DNA of 64,000 nt, taken from assembly GCF_019049105.1 (NCBI RefSeq), contig NZ_JAHQZR010000015.1, forward strand, positions 1 through 64,000. The letters run 5' to 3'. This DNA is from Leucobacter chinensis. Its GTDB lineage: Bacteria > Actinomycetota > Actinomycetes > Actinomycetales > Microbacteriaceae. The notes under the pieces are model-generated. The model worked only from the letters and a program-made list of their open reading frames with translations, did not search any database and had not been told where the DNA came from. The translations under genes were made by a program, and so were the position numbers. Each line of letters opens with the position of its first letter. Position 1 is the stretch's first letter. Positions 41,148 through 49,569 of this stretch are shown here, one piece after another.

Positions 41148-41918
41148 ATGACCACCACGACGACCACGAACACCAAGACCGCAATCGTGACCGGGGCCGC
41201 GCGGGGCATCGGCGCGAGCACCGCGAAACGCCTCGCTTCAGAGGGTTTTGCCGTTGCCGTGCTCGACCTCGACGAGGCCGCCTGCGCCGAAACGGTCGAC
41301 GCGATCACCGCTGCCGGGGGCAGGGCGCTCGCCGTCGGGGCGAACGTCGGCGATGAACAGTCGGCTGCTGACGCCGTGGCGCGCGTCGCCGCAGAGCTCG
41401 GCGCCCCGACCGTGCTCGTCAACAACGCAGGCATCATTCGCGACAATATGCTGTTTAAGATGACGGCCGACGACTGGGATTCGGTCATGACCGTGCACCT
41501 GCGCGGATCCTTCCTCATGAGCCGCGCCGTACAAAGCCACATGACCGAGGCTGGCTGGGGGCGCATCGTCAACCTCTCGAGCACCTCGGCGCTCGGCAAC
41601 CGAGGCCAGGCGAACTACTCGGCGGCGAAGGCCGGGCTGCAGGGCTTCACGAAGACCCTCGCGATTGAGCTCGGCAAGTTCGGCGTCACTGTCAACGCGA
41701 TCGCCCCCGGTTTCATCGAGACCGACATGATTGCCCAGACCGCCGAGCGCGTCGGCATGCCGCTCGACGACTTCCTCGCCGCGGCTGCCAAGCAGATTCC
41801 GGTCGCGCGCACCGGCCGCCCCGAAGACATTGCCCACGCCGTCGCGTTCTTCGTGAGCGAGGGCGCGAGCTACACCTCGGGTCAGGTGCTCTACGTCGCG
41901 GGCGGGCCGACATCATGA
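41148..41918 (+). CDS. 3-oxoacyl-(ACP/CoA) reductase, SDR family (FabG-like)
   Basis: A 256-residue short-chain dehydrogenase. The cofactor motif is TGAARGIG at 15-22, NNAG lies in strand 4, and the catalytic Ser in NLSSTSALG and Tyr/Lys in YSAAK complete the set. It has the PGFIETDM segment typical of FabG. The N-terminus carries a poly-Thr run. ATG 41148 has AAAGGAG upstream. Between a thiolase and a MaoC hydratase it probably acts as a 3-hydroxyacyl-CoA dehydrogenase, or in reverse as an acetoacetyl-CoA reductase. It overlaps the MaoC gene by 4 bases. Confidence 0.9.
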   Translation: MTTTTTTNTKTAIVTGAARGIGASTAKRLASEGFAVAVLDLDEAACAETVDAITAAGGRALAVGANVGDEQSAADAVARVAAELGAPTVLVNNAGIIRDNMLFKMTADDWDSVMTVHLRGSFLMSRAVQSHMTEAGWGRIVNLSSTSALGNRGQANYSAAKAGLQGFTKTLAIELGKFGVTVNAIAPGFIETDMIAQTAERVGMPLDDFLAAAAKQIPVARTGRPEDIAHAVAFFVSEGASYTSGQVLYVAGGPTS

Positions 41919-42367
41919 GGGTCTTCACCGGCGCCGCCGCGCTCGAGGCCGCCGCGGGCGACGACCTCGGCTTCTCAGCGTGGCACACGATCGACCAGGC
42001 TCGCATCGACGCGTTCGCCGAAACAACCAATGACCGGCAGTGGATCCACGTCGATCCCGAGCGCGCGGCCGAGACGCCGGCCGGCTCGACGATTGCCCAC
42101 GGATACCTCACGCTGAGCCTCATCTCGGCGATGCTCGGCGAGCTCTACCGTATCGAGGGCGTGACGATGCTGCTCAACTATGGGCTCAATCGGGTGCGCT
42201 TCCCGGCGCCCGTTCCCGTGGGCTCGCGAGTGCGTGCGCACGGTCGCATCGCCTCGGTCGAGCCCAGCGACCGAGGCGTGCAGATCGTCTTCGCGGTCAC
42301 GATCGAGATCGAGGGTGCGGATCGCCCCGCGTGCGTCGCCGAGCCGGTTGTGCTGGTCGTCCCGTAG
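41915..42367 (+). CDS. MaoC-type (R)-enoyl-CoA hydratase
   Basis: A 150-residue hot-dog hydratase. The hydratase-2 motif is present: the catalytic Asp and His come in the TNDRQWIHVDPERA loop, with GSTIAHGYLTLSL after it. It hydrates trans-2-enoyl-CoA to the (R)-3-hydroxyacyl-CoA, which the preceding SDR can oxidise. ATGA overlap with that SDR indicates coupling. A pathway through (R)-hydroxyacyl-CoA, or polyhydroxyalkanoate-type monomer supply, is possible, but no phaC is seen here. Confidence 0.9.
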   Translation: MRVFTGAAALEAAAGDDLGFSAWHTIDQARIDAFAETTNDRQWIHVDPERAAETPAGSTIAHGYLTLSLISAMLGELYRIEGVTMLLNYGLNRVRFPAPVPVGSRVRAHGRIASVEPSDRGVQIVFAVTIEIEGADRPACVAEPVVLVVP

Positions 42368-42454
42368 TCGGTTGGGTCGCCCGCGCCGTATCTGGTCGCG
42401 ACGTTGTGTCGACGTCGTTCGCTTTGGGCGGTCGCGCCTGCCCGCCGCCGATCC

Positions 42455-42533
42455 ACTTGACGAAAAGCAGGGTGTTTCAGCGAAAACACCCTGCTTTTCG
42501 TCAAGTAAACGCGAAAAAGGGGTGCAAACGGCC
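42455..42533. repeat. Dispersed palindromic element, copy B
   Basis: Core arms 42455-42477 and 42484-42506 are perfect 23-bp complements around the 6-base loop CAGCGA. Its first 22 bases are identical to 15974-15995 in copy A. The flank 42500-42533 read on the minus strand resembles 15948-15980, so the two copies are inverted relative to each other and share about 80 bases. Confidence 0.85.
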
Positions 42534-42668
42534 GCAGCGCCGGCCGGCCGCGCCCGCACCCGCCGCACCCGTAGCGTCGTACCGCCAGCCGCACCCTCGT
42601 CCGCGAACGCCCACCCTGTGTATGCGCTAAACGTGAATTCTTCATGAACCGCTGTACTTTTGCGCATT

Positions 42669-42680
42669 AGTGTATACACT
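42669..42680. promoter_or_regulatory. GntR-type operator AGTGTATACACT
   Basis: A perfect 12-bp palindrome with the TGTATACA core typical of FCD/VanR-group GntR operators. It sits immediately before the GGAGGT ribosome site of the GntR gene and would block its own expression. TACACT within it could also serve as a -10 box. Confidence 0.7.
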
Positions 42681-42686
42681 GGAGGT

Positions 42687-43346
42687 ATGAAGCTAGTGAA
42701 GGAAATGCGGGCGGGCGACAGAGCCTACGCAACACTGGTGTCTGAAATTCAGAGTGGCGAGCTCGCCCCCGGCACCGTGCTCGGCGAGGTCGAGCAGGCC
42801 ACGCGGCTCGGCGTCAGCCGCACGCCCATGCGTGAGGCGATCGGCAGGCTTATCGCCGACGGGCTCGCGAAGCAGCAGTCACCGCGCACGACCGTCGTGA
42901 CGGGGTTCGACGCCGCCGACATTCGCCGGCTGTTCGAGGCGCGTCGTGCACTCGAGGAGACCGCGGCGAGGCTCGGCGCCCAGCGGGCAGACCGCGACGA
43001 GTTTGCGAGTCTCGCTGCCGACTTCGGCGCCGTACAGGTGTCGAGCGAAACGAACATCGATGAGTACTACGAGCTCATTCGGCGCTTCGATCGGGCGCTC
43101 GACGTCGCGGTCGACAACTCGTATCTCGTGTCGGCGTTGCGAGTGATCCGCACCCATCTCGTGCGAGCCAGGCAGCTCGCCCGCGACAACCACATGCGGC
43201 TCGAGAGCTCGGTCGCCGAGCACCGACTCATCGCCGAGGCCATCGCGGCGGGCGACCCCGACCTCGCGGCCCACGCGACGCACGTGCACCTGCACAACGC
43301 ACTGACTTCAATTCTTCAATCGCTAGCAGAAGGAGCAGCATCATGA
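42687..43346 (+). CDS. GntR family regulator (FCD) of the prp operon
   Basis: A 219-residue regulator. The winged helix reads [36 protein letters not shown]. The FCD domain shows the ligand-site residues [10 protein letters not shown] and [14 protein letters not shown]. The start is uncertain: ATG 42687 touches the GGAGGT site (spacing 0-1) unless the transcript is leaderless, and GTG 42696 has better spacing. Its stop overlaps the prpD start (ATGA), so regulator and methylcitrate dehydratase are one transcript. It probably senses methylcitrate or propionyl-CoA-related acids, replacing the PrpR-type activators of other bacteria. Confidence 0.88.
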   Translation: MKLVKEMRAGDRAYATLVSEIQSGELAPGTVLGEVEQATRLGVSRTPMREAIGRLIADGLAKQQSPRTTVVTGFDAADIRRLFEARRALEETAARLGAQRADRDEFASLAADFGAVQVSSETNIDEYYELIRRFDRALDVAVDNSYLVSALRVIRTHLVRARQLARDNHMRLESSVAEHRLIAEAIAAGDPDLAAHATHVHLHNALTSILQSLAEGAAS

Positions 43347-44869
43347 CCGTGAATCATCACGTACGCGTATACAAGAGTGAAGAGGATCTGCCCCGCGAGG
43401 GCCAGCTCGCCTGGAAAATCGCAGAGGTCGCCGTCGACCCCGTCGAGGTCGAGGCCGATGTCGTTGACATGATCATCAACCGCATCATCGACAACGCGTC
43501 GGTGGCTGCCGCTTCGCTGAACCGTGGCCCCATCATCGCGTCACGCGCACAGGCCCTCTCGCACCCCGCCTCGACCGGAGGCAAGGGCGCGACGATCTTC
43601 GGCGTTGAAAACGCAGAGCGCACGAGCCCCGAGTGGGCCGCGTGGGCAAACGGCGTCGCGGTTCGCGAGCTCGACTACCACGACACCTTCCTGGCAGCGG
43701 AGTACTCGCACCCGGGCGATAACATTCCTCCGATTCTCGCGGTAGCCCAGCACGTCGGTGCCGACGGCCGCGCGCTCGTTCGCGGCATCGCGACCGGCTA
43801 CGAGATTCAGGTTGATCTCGTGCGTGCGATCTGCCTGCACAAGCACAAGATCGACCACGTCGCACACCTCGGCCCCTCAGCGGCTGCCGGCATCGGCACC
43901 CTGCTCGGGCTCGACGCAACGACCATTTACCAGGCCGTTTCGCAGGCACTGCACACCACGACCGCGACCCGCCAGAGCCGCAAGGGTGAGATCTCGACCT
44001 GGAAGGCACACGCTCCCGCGTTCGCCGGCAAGATGGCCGTTGAAGCAGTCGACCGCGCAATGCGCGGGCAGACCTCACCAAGCCCCATCTACGAGGGTGA
44101 AGACAGCGTCATCGCGTGGCTGCTCGACGGCCCCGAGGCTGCCTACGAGGTGCCACTTCCCGCGAAGGGCGAGGCGAAGCGAGCGATTCTCGACACCTAC
44201 ACCAAGGAGCACTCGGCCGAGTACCAGGCGCAGGCCCTCATCGACCTCGCGCGCAAGCTGCACACCGAGCACCCTGAGCTGCAGGGCGGCGCGGCAGTCG
44301 AGTCGATCGTCATTCACACGAGCCACCACACGCACTACGTGATTGGCTCGGGCGCGAACGATCCGCAGAAGTATGACCCGACCGCTTCACGTGAAACGCT
44401 CGACCACTCGATTCCCTACATCTTCGCGGTCGCGCTGCAAGACGGTGGCTGGCACCACGTCGACTCGTACACGCCTGAGCGTGCGGGTCGCGAAGACACG
44501 GTAACGCTGTGGAACAAGATCACGACGGCGGAAGACGCCGAGTGGACCCGCCGCTACCACTCAATCGACCCCAACGAGAAGGCCTTCGGCGGCCGCGTTG
44601 AGATCGTGCTCACCGACGGCACCAAGATCGTCGACGAGATCGCTGTAGCCGACGCACACCCCCTCGGCGCAAAGCCGTTCGTGCGTGAGAACTACATTGC
44701 CAAGTTCCGTCTGCTCGCCGAGCCGGTACTTGAGCAGGCTGAGATTGAGCGCTTCCTTGAGCTCGTTCAGCGCCTGCCCGAGCTCAGCGCCGCCGAGGTG
44801 CAGGAACTCAACATCGTTGCGAAGTCGGGCCTGCTCGACCTCGCAGCAGCACCGAAGGGACTCTTCTAA
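43343..44869 (+). CDS. prpD: 2-methylcitrate dehydratase (MmgE/PrpD family)
   Basis: A 508-residue MmgE/PrpD protein that dehydrates 2-methylcitrate to 2-methylaconitate in the methylcitrate cycle. Family segments are [16 protein letters not shown] with the catalytic Asp/His, [17 protein letters not shown], the YEIQVDL helix, and later [22 protein letters not shown]. Length and order agree with full-length PrpD. The gene overlaps the GntR regulator by 4 bases and prpB by 1 base (TAATG), giving tight coupling. It is cytosolic and has no iron-sulfur cluster, unlike AcnD. Confidence 0.92.
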   Translation: MTVNHHVRVYKSEEDLPREGQLAWKIAEVAVDPVEVEADVVDMIINRIIDNASVAAASLNRGPIIASRAQALSHPASTGGKGATIFGVENAERTSPEWAAWANGVAVRELDYHDTFLAAEYSHPGDNIPPILAVAQHVGADGRALVRGIATGYEIQVDLVRAICLHKHKIDHVAHLGPSAAAGIGTLLGLDATTIYQAVSQALHTTTATRQSRKGEISTWKAHAPAFAGKMAVEAVDRAMRGQTSPSPIYEGEDSVIAWLLDGPEAAYEVPLPAKGEAKRAILDTYTKEHSAEYQAQALIDLARKLHTEHPELQGGAAVESIVIHTSHHTHYVIGSGANDPQKYDPTASRETLDHSIPYIFAVALQDGGWHHVDSYTPERAGREDTVTLWNKITTAEDAEWTRRYHSIDPNEKAFGGRVEIVLTDGTKIVDEIAVADAHPLGAKPFVRENYIAKFRLLAEPVLEQAEIERFLELVQRLPELSAAEVQELNIVAKSGLLDLAAAPKGLF

Positions 44870-45768
44870 TGCTGTATGCAAAGACCACCCCGGCCGAGAA
44901 GCGCCGCATCTTTCGAGAGAAGCTGAACTCGGGCGAGCTGCTGCGCTTTCCCGGCGCGTTCAATCCGCTCTCGGCAAGATTGATTGAAGAGAAGGGCTTC
45001 GACGGGGTTTACATCTCGGGAGCCGTGCTCTCGGCCGATCTCGGCCTGCCCGACATTGGGCTCACGACCCTCACCGAGGTTGCTGGCCGCGCGCAGCAGA
45101 TCGCGCGCATGACCGAGCTGCCCGCGATCGTTGATGCCGACACCGGCTTCGGCGAGCCCATGAACGTGGCCCGCACGATTCAGACGCTCGAAGATGCGGG
45201 GCTCGCTGGCTGCCACATCGAAGACCAGATCAACCCGAAGCGCTGCGGTCACCTCGATGGCAAGGCTGTCGTTGACGAAGACACCGCCATCAAGCGCATT
45301 CGCGCCGCCGTCGACGCGCGCCGTGACGAGAACTTTCTCATCATGGCCCGCACCGACATTCGTGCAGCCGAGGGCATGGACGCGGCGATTGCCCGCGCGA
45401 AGGCCCTCGTCGAGGCTGGCGCCGACGCGATCTTCCCCGAGGCCATGCGCTCGCTCGACGAGTTCAAGGCCATGCGCGACGCCCTCGATGTGCCGATTCT
45501 CGCGAACATGACCGAGTTCGGTAAGAGCGACCTCTTCTCGAGTGAAGAGCTCGCCGCAATCGGCGTGAACATCGTCATCTGGCCGGTTTCGATGCTGCGC
45601 ATCGCGATGGGTGCGACGGGCCGCGCGCTCGATACGCTCAACGAAGAGGGCCACCTCACCTCGAAGCTTGACGAGATGCAGCACCGTGCTGACCTCTACG
45701 AGCTCATCGATTACGAGGCATATAACCACTTCGACACCAGCGTGTTCAACTTCGAGGTCAAGAAGTAA
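44869..45768 (+). CDS. prpB: 2-methylisocitrate lyase
   Basis: A 299-residue isocitrate-lyase superfamily enzyme that splits 2-methylisocitrate into pyruvate and succinate. The active-site loop is PKRCGHLDGK with Cys126, and the Mg-binding region is VDADTGFG. Substrate-contact parts GAVLSADLGLPDIGLTTLTEV and MARTDIRA are also present. Starts within the prpD stop codon. A strong intrinsic terminator follows, so the gntR-prpD-prpB transcript ends here and prpC has its own promoter. Confidence 0.93.
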   Translation: MLYAKTTPAEKRRIFREKLNSGELLRFPGAFNPLSARLIEEKGFDGVYISGAVLSADLGLPDIGLTTLTEVAGRAQQIARMTELPAIVDADTGFGEPMNVARTIQTLEDAGLAGCHIEDQINPKRCGHLDGKAVVDEDTAIKRIRAAVDARRDENFLIMARTDIRAAEGMDAAIARAKALVEAGADAIFPEAMRSLDEFKAMRDALDVPILANMTEFGKSDLFSSEELAAIGVNIVIWPVSMLRIAMGATGRALDTLNEEGHLTSKLDEMQHRADLYELIDYEAYNHFDTSVFNFEVKK

Positions 45769-45781
45769 CACCGAAGACCCC

Positions 45782-45839
45782 GCGGTGCCGGGGGCGTAGC
45801 GGAGGAGCGCTGCGCCCCCGGCACCGCTCGGTCGTTTTT
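45782..45839 (+). terminator. Intrinsic terminator after prpB
   Basis: GCGGTGCCGGGGGCG (45782-45796) pairs perfectly with 45813-45827, followed after a few bases by TTTTT at 45835-45839. It is the best canonical terminator in this half of the window. Confidence 0.85.
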
Positions 45840-45943
45840 CTCGCTTTACCGGGTCACTCCGCGATACGGTGGCATGAGGGAAACGATCGGCCAACCCCTC
45901 ACCGAAGTACGCGTAGTACGACACCTTACGCAAAGGAGCGATC

Positions 45944-47134
45944 ATGGCAGAAGCCGAAATTCATAAGGGCCTCGCAGGCGTCACCGTTGATTACACGGCC
46001 GTCTCGAAGGTCAACCCCGAGACCAACAGCTTGCTCTACCGCGGCTACCCCGTGCAGGAGCTCGCGGCGACCCAGCCGTTCGAGGCCGTCGCGTTTCTGC
46101 TGTGGAATGGTGAGCTGCCGACCGACACGCAGCTCGCAGCTTTGCGCGCCAAAGAGCGCCAGCACCGTGAGCTCGCGCCGAACGTCAAGGCCGCGATCGA
46201 CCTTTTGCCGCTCGATGCTCACCCGATGGACGAGGTGCGCACTGCAGTCTCGGTGATCGGTGCCTCAGATACCTCTGGCTCGGGATCGGTGCTCGACGCC
46301 GCGGGAAGTCCTGAAGAGAATCTCGACCGCTCGATCCGCCTCTTTGCAGCCCTGCCCGCGATTGTTGCGTACGGGCAGCGCCGCCGCCGTGGCGAAGCGA
46401 TCGTGCCCGCCCGCGACGACCTCGACTACGCAGCGAACTTCCTGTGGATGACCTTTGGTGAAGAGGCCGAACCCGTCGTGGTTGAGGCTTTCAACCAGTC
46501 GATGATTCTTTACGCAGAGCACTCGTTCAACGCGTCGACCTTCACTGCACGCGTCATCACCTCGACGCTCTCAGACCTCTACTCGGCCGTCGTCGGTGCG
46601 ATCGGCGCGCTCAAGGGCCCGCTGCACGGTGGGGCGAACGAGGCCGTGCTGCACATTTTCAACGAGATCGAGTCGGCCGACAACGTTGTGCCGTGGCTCG
46701 ACAAGGCACTCGCCGAGAAGCGCAAGATCATGGGTTTCGGCCACCGCGTGTACAAGCGCGGCGACTCGCGCGTGCCCACGATGAAGCAGGCGCTCGACCG
46801 CCTCGTCGATCACTACGAGCGCCCCGACGTGCTCGCGATGTACGACGCGCTCGAAGGTGAGTTCGTGAGCCGCAAGGGCATCTACCCGAACCTCGACTAC
46901 CCCTCGGGCCCGGCGTATGACCTCATCGGCTTCGACGTGCTCACCTTCACCCCGCTCTTCATCGCCTCACGCGTGACGGGTTGGACCGCGCACATTATGG
47001 AGCAGACCCAGTCGAACGCGCTCATTCGCCCACTCTCGGCGTACAACGGACCCGACGAGCGCCACATCGATGGCTACGTCGCGACCGCTGCCGATCTTGA
47101 GGCGCAGCAGCGCGAGGCAGAGGCCGGGGCATAG
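45944..47134 (+). CDS. prpC: 2-methylcitrate synthase / citrate synthase
   Basis: A 396-residue citrate-synthase family enzyme. Catalytic residues are visible as His in PLHGGANEAVL, His in GFGHRVYKRGD and Asp in NLDYPSGPAYD. The short N-terminus (about 390 residues overall) is typical of type II-like methylcitrate synthases. It condenses propionyl-CoA with oxaloacetate. AAAGGAG lies before the ATG. It is separated from prpB by a terminator, so it may be regulated apart from prpDB. A thiolase gene follows after 2 bases. Confidence 0.92.
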   Translation: MAEAEIHKGLAGVTVDYTAVSKVNPETNSLLYRGYPVQELAATQPFEAVAFLLWNGELPTDTQLAALRAKERQHRELAPNVKAAIDLLPLDAHPMDEVRTAVSVIGASDTSGSGSVLDAAGSPEENLDRSIRLFAALPAIVAYGQRRRRGEAIVPARDDLDYAANFLWMTFGEEAEPVVVEAFNQSMILYAEHSFNASTFTARVITSTLSDLYSAVVGAIGALKGPLHGGANEAVLHIFNEIESADNVVPWLDKALAEKRKIMGFGHRVYKRGDSRVPTMKQALDRLVDHYERPDVLAMYDALEGEFVSRKGIYPNLDYPSGPAYDLIGFDVLTFTPLFIASRVTGWTAHIMEQTQSNALIRPLSAYNGPDERHIDGYVATAADLEAQQREAEAGA

Positions 47135-47136
47135 CC

Positions 47137-48336
47137 ATGGCCGCGAAAGAGAAAGTCGTCATCGTTGGCGGTGCCCGCACCCCCATCGGTTCATTCGGCG
47201 GATCGCTCGCCGAGGTCGATGCGTACGAGCTCGGAGCGGCAGCCACCGTCGAGGCGTTGAAGCGCTCCGGGGTTGCGCCCGCCGAGGTTGGCGAGGTCGT
47301 CATGGGCTGCATCTCGCAGGTTGGCCCCGACGCCTACAACGCGCGTCGCGTGGCACTCGAAGCAGGCCTCGACCGCTCGGTTCCTGCGTTCAACGTGAAC
47401 CGCTTGTGCGGATCGGGTCTGCAGGCCATCTGGTCGGCAGCGCAAGAACTCCTGTGGGATGGAGGCGAGGGCGGCCTCGACGTCGCCGTAGCCGGCGGCA
47501 ACGAGTCGATGTCGCGCACGCCGTTCATCGAGTTCGGTTCCCGTGGCAATGCTCGCCTTGGAGACCGGAAGCTGCTCGACGGCACCCTCGCGATTCTTAC
47601 CGATCCGTTCAGCAAGAAGCACATGGGTTTCACCGCGGTGAACGTCGCCAACAAGTACGGCATTAGCCGTGAGATGCAAGACGAGTTCGCGCTCGAGTCG
47701 CAGCGTCGTGCTGACTCGGCAGCCGCGAAGGCCGCGTTTGCCGAAGAGATCGTCGCGGTCTCGTCGGGCGGCCGCAAGCCGGTCGAGGTCTCGACCGACG
47801 AGCACCCGAAGCCGAGCACAACGCTTGAGGTGCTCGGTGGTCTGCGCCCAGCCTTCGACCCCGAGGGCTCAGTGACCGCGGGCAACTCGTCGGGCATCAA
47901 CGACGGTGGCGCCGCAACCGTGCTCATGCGCGAGTCAGACGTGCGCGAGCGCGGCTTCAAGGGTCTCGTGACCCTCGAAGCGGTCGCGACCGCGGCCCTC
48001 GAACCCGAGCTCATGGGCTATGCCCCCGTGATCGCGCTCGAGAAGCTCTGGAAGCGCACCGGGCTCACTCCGGCTGACGTCGACGTGTTCGAGGTCAACG
48101 AGGCCTTCGCCGCCCAGGCGGTTGCTGTCGTGCGTGACGCGGGCCTCGACCCCGAAAAGGTGAACCCCTACGGCGGCGCGATCGCCCTCGGCCACCCGGT
48201 CGGCGCGACCGGCGCGATTCTCACCGTGCGTGCTGCGCTTGACCTGCACCGCCGCGACCTCGAGTACGCGGTCGTGACGATGTGCATTGGCGGCGGCCAG
48301 GCGCTCGCGGCGCTTATTCGCCGGTACGACGCTTAG
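47137..48336 (+). CDS. Acetyl-CoA acetyltransferase (thiolase)
   Basis: A 399-residue thiolase. The nucleophile Cys91 lies in NRLCGSGLQA, followed by NEAFAAQ, the His in LGHPVGATGA and the second Cys in VTMCIGGGQ. It is of the biosynthetic/ketolytic (T2) sort by these motifs. Only two bases separate it from prpC, so both are on one message. It could cleave 2-methylacetoacetyl-CoA from isoleucine into acetyl-CoA and propionyl-CoA, which would feed prpC directly; this is inferred from context. Confidence 0.92.
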   Translation: MAAKEKVVIVGGARTPIGSFGGSLAEVDAYELGAAATVEALKRSGVAPAEVGEVVMGCISQVGPDAYNARRVALEAGLDRSVPAFNVNRLCGSGLQAIWSAAQELLWDGGEGGLDVAVAGGNESMSRTPFIEFGSRGNARLGDRKLLDGTLAILTDPFSKKHMGFTAVNVANKYGISREMQDEFALESQRRADSAAAKAAFAEEIVAVSSGGRKPVEVSTDEHPKPSTTLEVLGGLRPAFDPEGSVTAGNSSGINDGGAATVLMRESDVRERGFKGLVTLEAVATAALEPELMGYAPVIALEKLWKRTGLTPADVDVFEVNEAFAAQAVAVVRDAGLDPEKVNPYGGAIALGHPVGATGAILTVRAALDLHRRDLEYAVVTMCIGGGQALAALIRRYDA

Positions 48337-48354
48337 CCCGCATAGTGTGCTCCC

Positions 48355-48399
48355 CGTGATGCCGTCGCAACTTAGGGTTGCGGCGGCATCACGTTTTTT
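48355..48399 (+). terminator. Intrinsic terminator of the prpC-thiolase transcript
   Basis: A 17-bp stem (48355-48371 with 48377-48393, one G-U pair) closes a 5-base loop and is followed by TTTTTT at 48394-48399. The TAA stop of the convergent Lrp gene (48372-48374) lies in the loop, so the last codons of that gene form part of the stem. Confidence 0.88.
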
Positions 48400-49412
48400 A
48401 ACCCTCGTTCATTCATGTCGACCCAACCATGCCTGATGAGGCGCACCACGATGTCGCGCTCAGTGACGGTGAGCTGGGGAATGTCTTGGGCCAGACGTGC
48501 CTCAAACGTGGGAACGTCTTGCATAGACCCGAGCCAAGCATTGATCATGAGGTTGTACTTGCCCACGAGCAGTGAGCAGGAGCGTACCTCGGGCAGCCGT
48601 GCAAGGCCCTGAAAAGCGCTGCGAAGCTCGTTGGGTGGCACCTGCGCGAACACGCGAAGAGTGACCGGGCGCTGCGAATAGCTGCGAGAGAGATCGCAGC
48701 GAATCACCAGGTCTCTGTCGCGAAGCAGATGGGTAAGGTGGCGCTTTACCCGAACGACCGTGGTGTTTGCTCGTTTCGCCATCTCAGTAAAGCTCATACG
48801 GGCGTCTTCGCGAATGAAGTCAGCAATGAGATTATCGATTTCATGCCAGCGTTCAGTCGGGGGCGAAGCATCGTAGAGGTCTTCGCGCATGAGCCTGATA
48901 ACCGCCTCTTCTTGTTCGGAGCTCAGTGCGTCATAACGCCATGACGATCCCTCGATGGGCACCTGAACAACGGTGAACGAACGAGTTGCGCGAATACCTC
49001 GTATCTGGGCGAGACGGTCGTGAATGAACCGCTCAAGCTCGTCCATGCGGCTTCCAGTCCAATCGAGCGAGACGTTCCATTCACCGAGTGTGAGACGCAT
49101 CATACGGAGCTCAGGGAAGCGTTTGAGGCTCTCGATAGTTCGAACCAGAAACTTCGCCTTGACCTGAAGTTCGATCACAGCGTTGAGCAGCGGGGCTTTG
49201 GGGTTGAGGTCGAGGGCGAACGTGGTTTGCCCCATTTGATATGACGAAAGCCACGCTACGCCAGCGTCAGTGAGTCTCGCCCAGCGGCGTGACGCGGTCA
49301 TCGGGTCAATCGTGAGAATACGACCAATATCTGACCATGCCGCTCGCGGCCAGATTTGCAGGGCGTGAAGAATCTTGCCATCGATGTCGTCGAGGGATAT
49401 CTGTTTTACCAC
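48372..49412 (-). CDS. Lrp/AsnC family regulator with two tandem modules
   Basis: A 346-residue protein about twice the usual Lrp length. Module 1 has the helix-turn-helix DIDGKILHALQIWPRAAWSDIGRILTIDPMTASRRWARL and an AsnC ligand domain to about residue 150. Module 2 repeats it: a helix-turn-helix (EIDNLIADFIREDARMSFTEMAKRANTTVVRVKRHL) and a second AsnC domain. It is probably a pseudo-dimer. The start is GTG 49412 with GGGAG 9 bases upstream; a TTG at 49421 abuts that site. It diverges from the amidohydrolase-Dpp operon and most likely regulates it in response to an amino acid or peptide-derived ligand. Confidence 0.88.
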   Translation of the reverse strand: MVKQISLDDIDGKILHALQIWPRAAWSDIGRILTIDPMTASRRWARLTDAGVAWLSSYQMGQTTFALDLNPKAPLLNAVIELQVKAKFLVRTIESLKRFPELRMMRLTLGEWNVSLDWTGSRMDELERFIHDRLAQIRGIRATRSFTVVQVPIEGSSWRYDALSSEQEEAVIRLMREDLYDASPPTERWHEIDNLIADFIREDARMSFTEMAKRANTTVVRVKRHLTHLLRDRDLVIRCDLSRSYSQRPVTLRVFAQVPPNELRSAFQGLARLPEVRSCSLLVGKYNLMINAWLGSMQDVPTFEARLAQDIPQLTVTERDIVVRLIRHGWVDMNERGLKNVMPPQP

Positions 49413-49424
49413 AATGTGCAACTC

Positions 49425-49466
49425 CCAATCGGTAGATTATCCGGTTTCTTATGAGACCAATCGGTA
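49425..49466. promoter_or_regulatory. Direct repeat CCAATCGGTA, likely Lrp-type binding sites
   Basis: Identical 10-mers at 49425-49434 and 49457-49466 have starts 32 bp apart, close to three helical turns, so both face the same side of DNA. They lie in the 157-base gap between the divergent Lrp-type gene and the amidohydrolase operon. Phased direct repeats are how Lrp proteins commonly bind. Confidence 0.55.
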
Positions 49467-49569
49467 CTTTCCAGCGACTTCGCAACGCAGTAAGACGGCA
49501 ACTGCAATGTTTCGTCAGGATAAGCCCACATCACTAAGCGAATCCATGCAATGAAGCCAGGAGGAACGA

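Larger units (their letters stand above)
42368..42686. other. Intergenic region with palindromic element and operator
   Basis: 319 bases without a gene. It contains copy B of the dispersed palindrome (42455-42533), a GC-rich tract with GCCGC-type repeats (42528-42600), and the AGTGTATACACT operator just before the GntR gene. The stretch 42600-42668 turns AT-richer, consistent with a promoter, but I cannot fix its boxes. Confidence 0.7.
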
